This document shows positions 57,620 through 64,000 of a stretch of DNA of 64,000 bases, in pieces. The notes beneath the pieces are model-generated. The model did no database searches. It worked only from the letters and a program-made list of their open reading frames with translations, and had not been told where the DNA came from. A program made the position numbers and the translations under genes. The first letter of the stretch is position 1, and the number at the start of each line of letters is the position of its first letter. The stretch is from Pyramidobacter piscolens (GTDB taxonomy: Bacteria > Synergistota > Synergistia > Synergistales > Dethiosulfovibrionaceae): the NCBI GenBank assembly GCA_004558205.1, contig SFDM01000008.1:30365-94364 (forward strand). Direction: 5' to 3'.

Positions 57620-58737
57620 CGTCCGTCGCCCTCTACCGCTGCGCCCAGTACCGCCCCGAGCTGCTGGACCCCATCATGCGCCGCTGCCTGTCCCTGGGGA
57701 ATTTTTCCCGAGGGCAGAAAATCATCGTGAAAGCCAATATGCTGGCGGCGCGGCCTCCCGAACGCTGCGTTGCCACCCACCCCGCCGTGGTCGATTCCGT
57801 CTGCCGGGCGCTGCTGGACCTGGGCTGCCGCCCCGTAATCGCCGACAGCCCGGGCATCGAGCCCTTCGGGATCGTCGCCCGCGTCACGGGCATCGCCGCC
57901 GTGGGCGCGCGGCTGGGCGTCCCCGTGAAGGAGCTTTCGCGCTCCACCCTCTGCCCGCCTTTGGAAGCGCGCGTGAACAAGCGCCTGGAACTGTCGGCGG
58001 ACGTGCTGGAAGCCGACGCCCTGGTCAATTTGCCCAAGATGAAGACCCACTGCCAGATGCAGCTCAGCCTCGCCGTGAAAAACCTCTTCGGCACCGTGGT
58101 CGGCCAGAGGAAAGCCCAATGGCACTACGCCGTGGGCCTGATCCGCGACCGCTTCGCCGACCTGCTTCTGGACATCGCCCTGTCGGCGCCGCCCACGCTC
58201 TCCATCCTCGACGGCGTGAACGGCATGGAAGGGCGCGGCCCCGCCAACGGGATCCCGCGCAGCTACGGCCTCATCGCCGCTTCCGCCGACCCCGTCGCCC
58301 TCGACGCGGCGGTATCGGCCATGATGGGGCTGCCCGCCGGCGAGTACGCACTGCTTCGCGCGGCCAAAGCGCGCAATCTGGGCAACTGGAGCCTGCGGGA
58401 CGTGGAGTGGCTCGGCGACGTGGCCCCCGAAACGCGCTTTCCCAACGTCAAAATCCCGGCGCTGGACGCGCTGAGCCTGGCGCCGCGCTTTCTGGACAGC
58501 CTGGGGCGCCGGTTCCTGTCGTCGCGCCCCATCCAGATCAAGGAACGCTGCCTCGCCTGCGGCCGCTGCGCCCAAATCTGTCCCGCCGGCGCGCTCGCGC
58601 TGGAAGGGAAGACGCTGCGCTTCGACTATGGCAAATGCATCCGCTGCTACTGCTGCCACGAAATGTGCCCTGCCGACGCCGTGGGCTTCCATGAAGGGAT
58701 TTTGATGAAGCTGCTCGTGGCGGTTTGGGGGCATTGA
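57616..58737 (+). CDS. DUF362 protein with C-terminal 2[4Fe-4S] ferredoxin domain
   Basis: A 373-aa protein. Residues 1 to about 300 form the DUF362 domain (VKANMLAARPPE, NLPKMKTH, AVKNLFGTVVG, DGVNGMEGRGP). The C-terminus binds two [4Fe-4S] clusters: CLACGRCAQICP and CIRCYCCHEMCP. Such proteins are common in anaerobes and presumably pass electrons, but their reaction is unknown. The start at 57616 overlaps the stop of a 13-codon leader ORF. Confidence 0.88.
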   Translation: MTSVALYRCAQYRPELLDPIMRRCLSLGNFSRGQKIIVKANMLAARPPERCVATHPAVVDSVCRALLDLGCRPVIADSPGIEPFGIVARVTGIAAVGARLGVPVKELSRSTLCPPLEARVNKRLELSADVLEADALVNLPKMKTHCQMQLSLAVKNLFGTVVGQRKAQWHYAVGLIRDRFADLLLDIALSAPPTLSILDGVNGMEGRGPANGIPRSYGLIAASADPVALDAAVSAMMGLPAGEYALLRAAKARNLGNWSLRDVEWLGDVAPETRFPNVKIPALDALSLAPRFLDSLGRRFLSSRPIQIKERCLACGRCAQICPAGALALEGKTLRFDYGKCIRCYCCHEMCPADAVGFHEGILMKLLVAVWGH

Positions 58738-58850
58738 AAACCGCCGCCGGAAGGCGAAGCTGAAAAACAGAGGCGCGCGCCCACGTTAAAACCACTCCGG
58801 CAGAAGGATAAGAAGACGCCTTCGGGGTTCTCAATATCGAGCCGTTTTCA

Positions 58851-58951
58851 GATAATGTTATTTCTCCATAAAACAGCCTAATTAAAAGCCGGGGAACGAC
58901 CTGAGGGACATTCCCCTCCGTACCAATTTTGTGTTTCTATAACTAATAAAC
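58851..58951 (+). repeat. Family B repeat, copy B2
   Basis: TTATTTCTCCATAAAACAGC, CTAATTAAAAGCCGGGGAAC and CAATTTTGTGTTTCTATAAC with an end CTAATAAA parallel copy B1 at 8261-8349. This copy has about 12 extra bases in the GC-rich centre. Confidence 0.6.
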
Positions 58952-58986
58952 CATGTTTAAAGCAGCCGTCGTCAAGTCCAGCTAAA

Positions 58987-59026
58987 ACAAGCCCCTCGAT
59001 TTTTCGAAAAAATCGAGGGGCTTGTT
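58987..59026. terminator. Bidirectional terminator
   Basis: AACAAGCCCCTCGATTTTT pairs with AAAAATCGAGGGGCTTGTT around TCGA. It lies between the convergent DUF362 and M20 genes. Confidence 0.75.
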
Positions 59027-59068
59027 GGCTCTGCCATTTTTTACTTAAACGTTTGCGGCACGAACCTA

Positions 59069-60253
59069 TCAGCAGCGGTTGGGGAGCGCTTTTTCTCTGT
59101 ATTCGGCCTGCATGGCCCGGCGCATTTCGGGGCGTTCGAAGATGTCGGCGCCGGTCATGGCCAGGGCCTTGGCCGCCAGCAGGACCACGTCGTCGGCGCG
59201 CCTGCTTGCCGCCGCCTCGCGGAAGGCTGCCGAATGGGCGCTGGCCCCGGGGGCCTGGAGCGACAGGTAGACGTGGATCGAGGGCACCACCAGCGACACG
59301 TTGCCGATGTCCGAGGAGCCGCACATCAGGTCCGGCGCGGGCCAGTGCACTTCTTCGCCCAGGCTTTCGAGGTTGGACTTGAAAGCTTCGTCCATGACGC
59401 AGTTGGAGTAGCGTTCGGCGTAAATTGGGTCGCGGGCGATTTTGACCGACGCGCCCGTGCCCTCCGCCGCGGCTTTGGCGAGGCGTTCCAGATCTGCGTA
59501 CATGGGGAGAAGCTGGTTCTTGCGGTCGGCGCGGACGGTGAAGCTGCACCGGCTGTATTCGGGAATGATGTTTGACGCCGTGCCGCCGTCGGTGATGATG
59601 CCGTTGATCTTGCTCTTGTTGGGCCAGCAGTGGAGCTGGGCGTTGATGCCGTTGAACAGGGCGATGGCCGATGCCAGGGCGTTGACGCCTTCGGCGGGCG
59701 TCGACGAGTGGGCGGCCTTGCCGAAGAACTCCACGGTGACGCCCATGGCGGCCAGCCCGCCGCGGCCCACCAGGTTCTCGTCGGCGGAGGGGTGCATCAT
59801 CATAGCGCAGTCCAGATGGTCAAAGGCTCCCTGCTCCACCATGGGGATTTTGCCGCCCAGGGTCTCTTCGGCGGGCGTTCCGAAGAGGATCACGGCGGCC
59901 TCTTCGCCTTCGAGGGCTTCGGCGAGAGCGATGGCCGCCCCGCAGGACGACGCGGCGATCAGGTTGTGCCCGCAGCCGTGCCCCACGCCGTTCAAGGCGT
60001 CGTACTCGGAAAGGATGCCGATCTGAGGCCCTTTGCCGGGCGTGCCCTTAACGGCTTTGAAGGCCGTCTCCATGCCGCAGAAGGGCTGCTCGACGGTAAA
60101 ACCGTATTTCCGAAGCAGTTCGGCCTGCCAGGCCGAAGCCTTAAACTCCTGAAGCCCCAGTTCGGGGTTGCCGTGAATGTCATGGCTCAGCCGGATCAGC
60201 TCCGGCGCGGCTCCGTCGACGACGGCGATAATTTTCTCCTTAAGGTCCATCAT
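59069..60253 (-). CDS. M20-family amidohydrolase (AbgB-like)
   Basis: A 394-aa metal-dependent amidohydrolase. Metal and catalytic residues are in LSEYDALNGVGHGCGHN (a D-x-H-x-D variant with GCGHN), FGTPAEETLGGK (catalytic Glu pair) and MMMHPSADE. The dimerisation domain spans about residues 180-300. It resembles p-aminobenzoyl-glutamate hydrolase subunit B and related aminoacylases that free amino acids from N-acyl or amide forms. ATG 60253 is 7 nt after AAGGAG. A family C repeat separates it from a second M20 gene upstream. Confidence 0.87.
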   Translation of the reverse strand: MMDLKEKIIAVVDGAAPELIRLSHDIHGNPELGLQEFKASAWQAELLRKYGFTVEQPFCGMETAFKAVKGTPGKGPQIGILSEYDALNGVGHGCGHNLIAASSCGAAIALAEALEGEEAAVILFGTPAEETLGGKIPMVEQGAFDHLDCAMMMHPSADENLVGRGGLAAMGVTVEFFGKAAHSSTPAEGVNALASAIALFNGINAQLHCWPNKSKINGIITDGGTASNIIPEYSRCSFTVRADRKNQLLPMYADLERLAKAAAEGTGASVKIARDPIYAERYSNCVMDEAFKSNLESLGEEVHWPAPDLMCGSSDIGNVSLVVPSIHVYLSLQAPGASAHSAAFREAAASRRADDVVLLAAKALAMTGADIFERPEMRRAMQAEYREKALPNRC

Positions 60254-60286
60254 AAAACTCCTTCTCTATAAAAATCGTTTTTTCTT

Positions 60287-60486
60287 GGGCTGAAAGTCCA
60301 AGGCCAGAAGATTTCAACGCGAAGGGACGCAAAGGCCGCAAAGGAAAAACAGAACTTGGGTCAACAACTAAAAACGAATTAACGTTATAATAGTTTATAG
60401 ACTTGACCAGATCTTGTGATTCTCAAGACTTTCAAGTTTTTCCTTCGCGAGCCTTTGCGCCCTTCGCGATTCAATCTCTTAATCTG
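60287..60486. repeat. Family C repeat, copy C4
   Basis: AGATTTCAACGCGAAGGGAC, ACGCAAAGG, GGAAAAACAGAAC, AACTAAAAACGAATTAACGT and TCCTTCGCGAGCCTTTGCGC follow the family C order, but both terminal inverted repeats are missing. It fills the whole gap between two M20 genes. Confidence 0.7.
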
Positions 60487-61620
60487 TCACTTCTGAACCC
60501 AGGCCGCGATGAGCGCCGCGCCTACGGGAAGGCAGGACTCGTCGACGCGGAAACGGGGGCTGTGGATGGGCTCGGCCGGCAGGGCGCTTGAACAGCCCAG
60601 GTCCACGTAGCAGCCGGGAACGCGCTCGCCGATGTAGGCGAAATCGTCCACGCCCATCTGGGCGGCTTCGGGGATCAGCACGTTTCCCGCGCCCAGAAGC
60701 CCAGCGCCGATCCGGCGGATCTCGGCGGCCATGGCCCCATCGTTGATCAGCGCGGGATAGCCCGCGATCATCTCCACCTCCGCGGTCACCCTCAGGGCCC
60801 GCGCCATGTCCTCCGCGATCTCGCGGATCCGGCGGCAGCTCTGTTCGCGCGTTTTTGGGTCGAGGGTTCTCAGAATCCCCTCAAGGCGGGCTTCGTCGGG
60901 AATCACGTTGCGCGCCGTTCCCGCGGTGAACTTGCCCACGGTGACCACCGCCGAATCCAGCGGGTCGGTCTCGCGGCTGACGAGGGTCTGGAGCGCCGCA
61001 AGGATCTGAGCCCCCGCGGACACGGCGTCGGCCCCCAGATGGGGATAGGCGCCGTGGCTGCCCCGGCCGCGCAGCGTCACGTTGAACATGTTGCTGGAAG
61101 CGCGGGCACACCCCGATATGACGGCGATCTGCCCCGCCCTGACGCCCGCGGCCACGTGAAGGCACAGCGCCGCCGAGACGCCGTTCAGGGCGCCCTCGGC
61201 GATCATCTTTTCAGCGCCGCCGTCGGTCTCCTCCGCAGGCTGGAAGAGCACGCGGAGCGACGCGCCCCGGTCTTCCGCGCCCAGCAGCTTTAAGGCCCCG
61301 AGCGCGCAGGTCACGTGAGCGTCGTGGCCGCAAGCGTGCATCCGCCCCGCGTGCTTCGACGCGAAGGGCAGCCCCGTGGCCTCGGTCACGGGCAAAGCGT
61401 CCATATCGGCGCGCAGGGCCAGCAAAGGCCCATCTTTCCGGCCCGGAAGTTCGGCCAGAAGGCCGCCGGCGCAGGGCCGCCACGAGATTCCCATCCTGTC
61501 GAGCGCCGACGCGATAAAGGCCCGGGTCTCCGGCAGGTCGCGGTCCAATTCGGGAATTTCGTGAAGCCCGCGATACACCTCGGAAAGCCAGGGCTGCAAA
61601 CTCTGAGCCTTTTTATACAT
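60487..61620 (-). CDS. M20-family amidohydrolase (hippurate hydrolase/HipO-like)
   Basis: A 377-aa enzyme with LRADMDALPVTE, HACGHDAH (metal His and Asp), FQPAEETDGGAEKMI and the late ligand VDDFAYIGE. It hydrolyses N-acyl amino acids or similar amides in the cytoplasm. It is clearly different from the neighbouring M20 enzyme. The open frame extends to 62148 opposite the nucleotidyltransferase gene, but ATG 61620 has CGAGGTG upstream and begins the normal helix (LQPWLSEVYRGLHEIPEL). Confidence 0.88.
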   Translation of the reverse strand: MYKKAQSLQPWLSEVYRGLHEIPELDRDLPETRAFIASALDRMGISWRPCAGGLLAELPGRKDGPLLALRADMDALPVTEATGLPFASKHAGRMHACGHDAHVTCALGALKLLGAEDRGASLRVLFQPAEETDGGAEKMIAEGALNGVSAALCLHVAAGVRAGQIAVISGCARASSNMFNVTLRGRGSHGAYPHLGADAVSAGAQILAALQTLVSRETDPLDSAVVTVGKFTAGTARNVIPDEARLEGILRTLDPKTREQSCRRIREIAEDMARALRVTAEVEMIAGYPALINDGAMAAEIRRIGAGLLGAGNVLIPEAAQMGVDDFAYIGERVPGCYVDLGCSSALPAEPIHSPRFRVDESCLPVGAALIAAWVQK

Positions 61621-61677
61621 AGAAACACCTCGTTCAAGAAAAAATGTTCCTGTTTCCCAGGAAAGGGATTGCAGTTC

Positions 61678-61710
61678 TGTACCATTCTCAAAACCTCCTG
61701 AAATGGTACA
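61678..61710. promoter_or_regulatory. Inverted repeat between divergent M20 and nucleotidyltransferase genes
   Basis: TGTACCATT (61678-61686) and AATGGTACA (61702-61710) are perfect 9-bp arms around 15 bp. The right arm leads into TACAAT, a possible -10 for the rightward gene. A dimeric repressor site is a reasonable reading. Confidence 0.45.
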
Positions 61711-61770
61711 ATAGCGCCATCGAATTTTACAGCTGTTTTTCAAAGCTCCCGGAGAAGGAGGTTCCAGAAG

Positions 61771-62613
61771 ATGTGGAAGAACGTTACTGAAAGAATCGCC
61801 GCGGAGCTTGCGCCGTGCCCCTTTATCGAAGGCGTCGTCCTTGGCGGCTCTCGGGCCACGGGAACGGCGGCGGAATGCTCCGACATAGACGTGGGGATTT
61901 ATTACGACCCTGAGAGCATAGACTTCAGCCGCCTCAACGAGATCGCCCGTGGGCTGGACGACGGGCATCGGGAAAACCTGATCTGCCGCGAAGGCCAATG
62001 GGGGAACTGGGTCAACTGCGGAGGCTGGCTGACCGTCCAGGGGTTCCCCGTGGATCTGATCCTGAGGGACCTGACGCGCGTCAAAGCCGTGGTGGAGCGC
62101 AGCGGCGAGGGGCTTTTTTCTTCCCATTACCAGCCCGGCCATCCCCACGCCTATATAGACGTCATGTACCGAGGCGAGCTGGCGTCCTGCCGCGTCCTCC
62201 GCTCCGCGAACCGCGGTTTCCTGGAGCTGAAGCGGCGCGCCGAAAACTATCCCGAGCCGCTCAGGAAGGCGCTGATCTCCTTTTTCCTGTTCGAAGCGAG
62301 GTTTTCACTCGAACTCGCACGGAAGAACGCAAAGAACGACGACCCCTGCTACTCCGCCGGGCTGCTGTTCCGATCTCTGTCGGCCCTGAATCAGGTGCTG
62401 TTCGCGCTGAACAGGGTCTACTGCCTGAACGAGAAAAAAGCCGTCCTCAGGATAGAGCGTTTTCCCCGGGCGCCCCTCCGTTACGGGGAAAGGGTCCGCC
62501 AAATCCTCACCTCCGGGGAGGACTGGCGCGGAGCCTCTCTGGAAGAACTGGAAGGGCTGTGCGGCGACGTGGAGCGCATGGCCGGCGAAGAACTGTCCCC
62601 GAAAGGAATGTGA
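61771..62613 (+). CDS. Nucleotidyltransferase-fold protein
   Basis: A 280-aa protein. The pol-beta-type nucleotidyltransferase signature is complete: LGGSRATGTAAECSDIDVGI (GS-x9-D-x-D), with a third acidic position in the strand VDLILRD. A helical C-terminal half (about 130-280) follows. Relatives transfer nucleotides to small molecules or proteins, including aminoglycoside nucleotidyltransferases; the target is unknown. ATG 61771 follows AGAAGGAGG. The patatin gene starts 8 bp after its stop. Confidence 0.8.
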   Translation: MWKNVTERIAAELAPCPFIEGVVLGGSRATGTAAECSDIDVGIYYDPESIDFSRLNEIARGLDDGHRENLICREGQWGNWVNCGGWLTVQGFPVDLILRDLTRVKAVVERSGEGLFSSHYQPGHPHAYIDVMYRGELASCRVLRSANRGFLELKRRAENYPEPLRKALISFFLFEARFSLELARKNAKNDDPCYSAGLLFRSLSALNQVLFALNRVYCLNEKKAVLRIERFPRAPLRYGERVRQILTSGEDWRGASLEELEGLCGDVERMAGEELSPKGM

Positions 62614-62621
62614 ACCCATTA

Positions 62622-63632
62622 ATGAAACCGAAAATCGGCCTTGTGCTGTCGGGCGGCGGCGCGCGGGGCGCCTATCAGGCGGGAATCGTGCAGGCTCTCG
62701 CCGAGGGCGACCTCTATGTGGACGTCATCTCCGGCGCCAGCATCGGCAGCATGAACGGCGCCGTCATTTCCGCCGCGCCCGGCTTCGCCGAGGGCGCGCG
62801 GCGCGTGGTGGAACTGTGGCAGGACCAGGCGCGCCGGTCGCCCCTGATCCCCGTCGACACGAAGGCAGTGCTGTCGCGGATTCCCCAGAAGCTGACGACG
62901 CTGCTGGCGGACGTAGGCATCTCCGTGGACGACGTGGAGCGGCAGATCGCCGCGCGGATGCCCATGGTGCAGAACCTCTTCAAGGACTACGCCGAAACTT
63001 TCTTCGGCGAACGGCGGCACGACGGCGCCTGGCTTTCCAACAGGCCGCTGGTGGAGCGGGTGGACCGCTATATCGACTTCAACGCCCTGGCCCGCGGGGT
63101 GCCCCTCTACGTGTCGCTCTACCCCGCGTCGAGCTCGGCGGTGCTGGACGTCGTCCAGTGCTTCCTCGCCGAGCTGTCGCTGACGGAAACCCACGACTCG
63201 GAGTTCTTCTGCGTCCAGAAGCTTCCGCGGGAAGACCATAAAAAGGCCCTCCTGGCGTCGGCGGCGCTGCCGCTGATCTTCCCGCCCCAGGTGATCGACG
63301 GCAAGGCCTACTCCGACGGCGGCCAGGGAGGCTGGCGTCGGCTTCAGGGCAACACGCCCGTGGAGCCACTGATACGCGAGCGCTGCGACGTGGCGGTCAT
63401 ATCGCGCATATGCGGCGACAAGCGATGGAACAGCCAGAACTACCCGGGCATGGACATCATCGACGTCCGCCCCCGCGCGTCGCTGAAGCGCAACCTGATT
63501 ATCCCCGACACGCTGGGCTTCACCACGGGCAACATCCTCAGCTGGATCGAACAGGGCTACGACGACGCGAAAAGCTACCTGCCCGAGATCTTCCAGGCCC
63601 TGGAAGCCTGCGAAAAACGCCCCGCCCCCTGA
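62622..63632 (+). CDS. Patatin-like phospholipase/acyl hydrolase
   Basis: A 336-aa protein with the full patatin dyad: oxyanion loop SGGGARGAYQ, nucleophile Ser40 in GASIG, and Asp232 in YSDGGQGG. It hydrolyses acyl esters of lipids; no signal peptide is seen. ATG 62622 is a little far from GAAAGGA (14 nt); GTG 62610 in frame is too close to it. It is probably co-transcribed with the nucleotidyltransferase. Confidence 0.87.
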   Translation: MKPKIGLVLSGGGARGAYQAGIVQALAEGDLYVDVISGASIGSMNGAVISAAPGFAEGARRVVELWQDQARRSPLIPVDTKAVLSRIPQKLTTLLADVGISVDDVERQIAARMPMVQNLFKDYAETFFGERRHDGAWLSNRPLVERVDRYIDFNALARGVPLYVSLYPASSSAVLDVVQCFLAELSLTETHDSEFFCVQKLPREDHKKALLASAALPLIFPPQVIDGKAYSDGGQGGWRRLQGNTPVEPLIRERCDVAVISRICGDKRWNSQNYPGMDIIDVRPRASLKRNLIIPDTLGFTTGNILSWIEQGYDDAKSYLPEIFQALEACEKRPAP

Positions 63633-63637
63633 AAAAC

Positions 63638-63673
63638 AACAGCGAGCTTCCAGACAAAAGGGAGCTCGCTGTT
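63638..63673 (+). terminator. Terminator after the patatin gene
   Basis: AACAGCGAGCTTCC pairs with GGGAGCTCGCTGTT (one mismatch) around AGACAAAA, followed by ATTCT. Confidence 0.65.
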
Positions 63674-63692
63674 ATTCTGCGCGCATAGAAAA

Positions 63693-63708
63693 TGTTCCAC
63701 GTGGAACA
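63693..63708. promoter_or_regulatory. parS-like centromere site
   Basis: TGTTCCACGTGGAACA is a perfect palindrome. It differs from the bacterial parS consensus TGTTTCACGTGAAACA at one position in each arm, and the palindrome extends to 26 bp (63688-63713). ParB binds such sites, usually near the replication origin. Confidence 0.7.
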
Positions 63709-63727
63709 TTTTCCAGAGAAAGTGTAA

Positions 63728-63925
63728 TTTGCTGAGCTGAAAATCCAGGTCAAAAGATTTTCATCGCAAAGGATAAAGTGAAAGGTCGCAAAGACCGCAA
63801 AGGAAAAACAAACTATTAACTAAAAAAACAAATCAACATGATAATAATTTATAGATTTTATTGGGTTTTACGGTTCTAAAAATCTTTAAGGTTTTCTTTC
63901 ACGAACCTTTGCGCCCTCATATATT
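63728..63925. repeat. Family C repeat, copy C5
   Basis: CAGGTCAAAAGATTTTCATC, GCAAAGACCGCAAAGGAAAA, ATTTATAGATTTTATTGGG and ACGAACCTTTGCGCCCT follow the family order. Both terminal inverted repeats are absent; the right end stops at a possible ribosome site. Confidence 0.7.
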
Positions 63926-63938
63926 AGGAGATAAAGGA

Positions 63939-64000
63939 ATGCTCTCAAAGTTCCTCAAGAAAAGCCTGACATTATTCCCTACATTGAATAGAATACCGCT
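63939..64000 (+). CDS. Possible start of a gene cut by the right edge
   Basis: ATG 63939 follows AGGAGATAAAGGA and opens a frame of at least 20 codons (MLSKFLKKSLTLFPTL and on). The Lys-rich then hydrophobic start could be a signal or membrane anchor, but too little is visible to name it. Confidence 0.3.
   Translation, partial: MLSKFLKKSLTLFPTLNRIP

Larger units (their letters stand above)
58738..59068. other. Intergenic region between convergent genes
   Basis: A 331-bp gap holding the family B repeat B2 (58851-58951) and a terminator (58987-59026). Nothing else is recognisable. Confidence 0.6.

Noticed and set aside
59069..61620. One of the M20 enzymes as the missing allantoate amidohydrolase (AllC)
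   Set aside because: Both look like aminoacylase/AbgB or HipO types and lie far from the ureide island; no AllC-type features were seen.

Overview
The window is about 60% GC and comes from an anaerobic, Gram-negative-type bacterium that lives on amino acids, peptides and nitrogen compounds. The gene content fits the Synergistota (for example relatives of Pyramidobacter or Cloacibacillus): several peptide ABC transporters, M20 and M17 peptidases, a double-cubane Fe-S protein with its activase, substrate-level ATP formation by carbamate kinase, and no respiratory genes. That placement is an inference from content only. No rRNA, tRNA, CRISPR array, transposase or prophage was seen. A parS-like palindrome near the right edge hints that the region lies on the origin-proximal side of the chromosome.

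Layout. 1-5428 (-): the start of a giant hybrid signalling protein (REC, degenerate GGDEF, EAL, about eight PAS units, histidine kinase), cut by the left edge. 6035-8193 (+): polysaccharide deacetylase-like protein, free methionine-(R)-sulfoxide reductase and a VTT-domain membrane protein. 8344-10256 (-): activase plus double-cubane 2-hydroxyacyl-CoA-dehydratase-like protein. 10885-30553 (+): a 20-kb ureide/purine catabolic island with a PucR regulator, a Dpp-type ABC importer with two tandem binding proteins, two chlorohydrolase-type amidohydrolases, (S)-ureidoglycine aminohydrolase, an aspartate-carbamoyltransferase-like enzyme, two allantoinases, carbamate kinase, asparaginase and a YhcH-family protein. 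30799-32455 (+): AtuA and its small partner. 32517-35364 (-): a nitrate/sulfonate/taurine-type ABC importer. 35806-39935 (+): YeiH-type exporter, an orphan amino-acid-binding lipoprotein, a secreted protein of unknown function, and a MarR/GNAT pair.

40205-47492 (-) is one tight six-gene operon: unknown protein, transaldolase, TSUP permease, DUF2993-like secreted protein, MFS transporter and a large UPF0182 membrane protein. 48690-56323 (-) is an oligopeptide ABC operon ending in an M17 aminopeptidase. The right end carries an Asp/Glu racemase, a DUF362 ferredoxin-type protein behind a short leader ORF, two M20 amidohydrolases, a nucleotidyltransferase and a patatin-like lipase.

The most interesting part is the ureide island. 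It has enzymes to open allantoin-like rings, deaminate ureidoglycine and make ATP from carbamoyl phosphate. It lacks the usual xanthine dehydrogenase, AllC, AllD and FdrA-type oxamate carbamoyltransferase. The carbamoyltransferase present looks like PyrB, but the two residues that bind the side-chain carboxylate of aspartate are gone while the rest of the site is kept. This is what an enzyme for a smaller acceptor such as oxamate might look like (inference).

The intergenic spaces carry three families of palindromic, MITE-like repeats (here called A, B and C). Families A and C share similar terminal inverted repeats, and family B has a related end. Two genes (the MarR regulator and the OppB permease) appear to start at non-standard codons.
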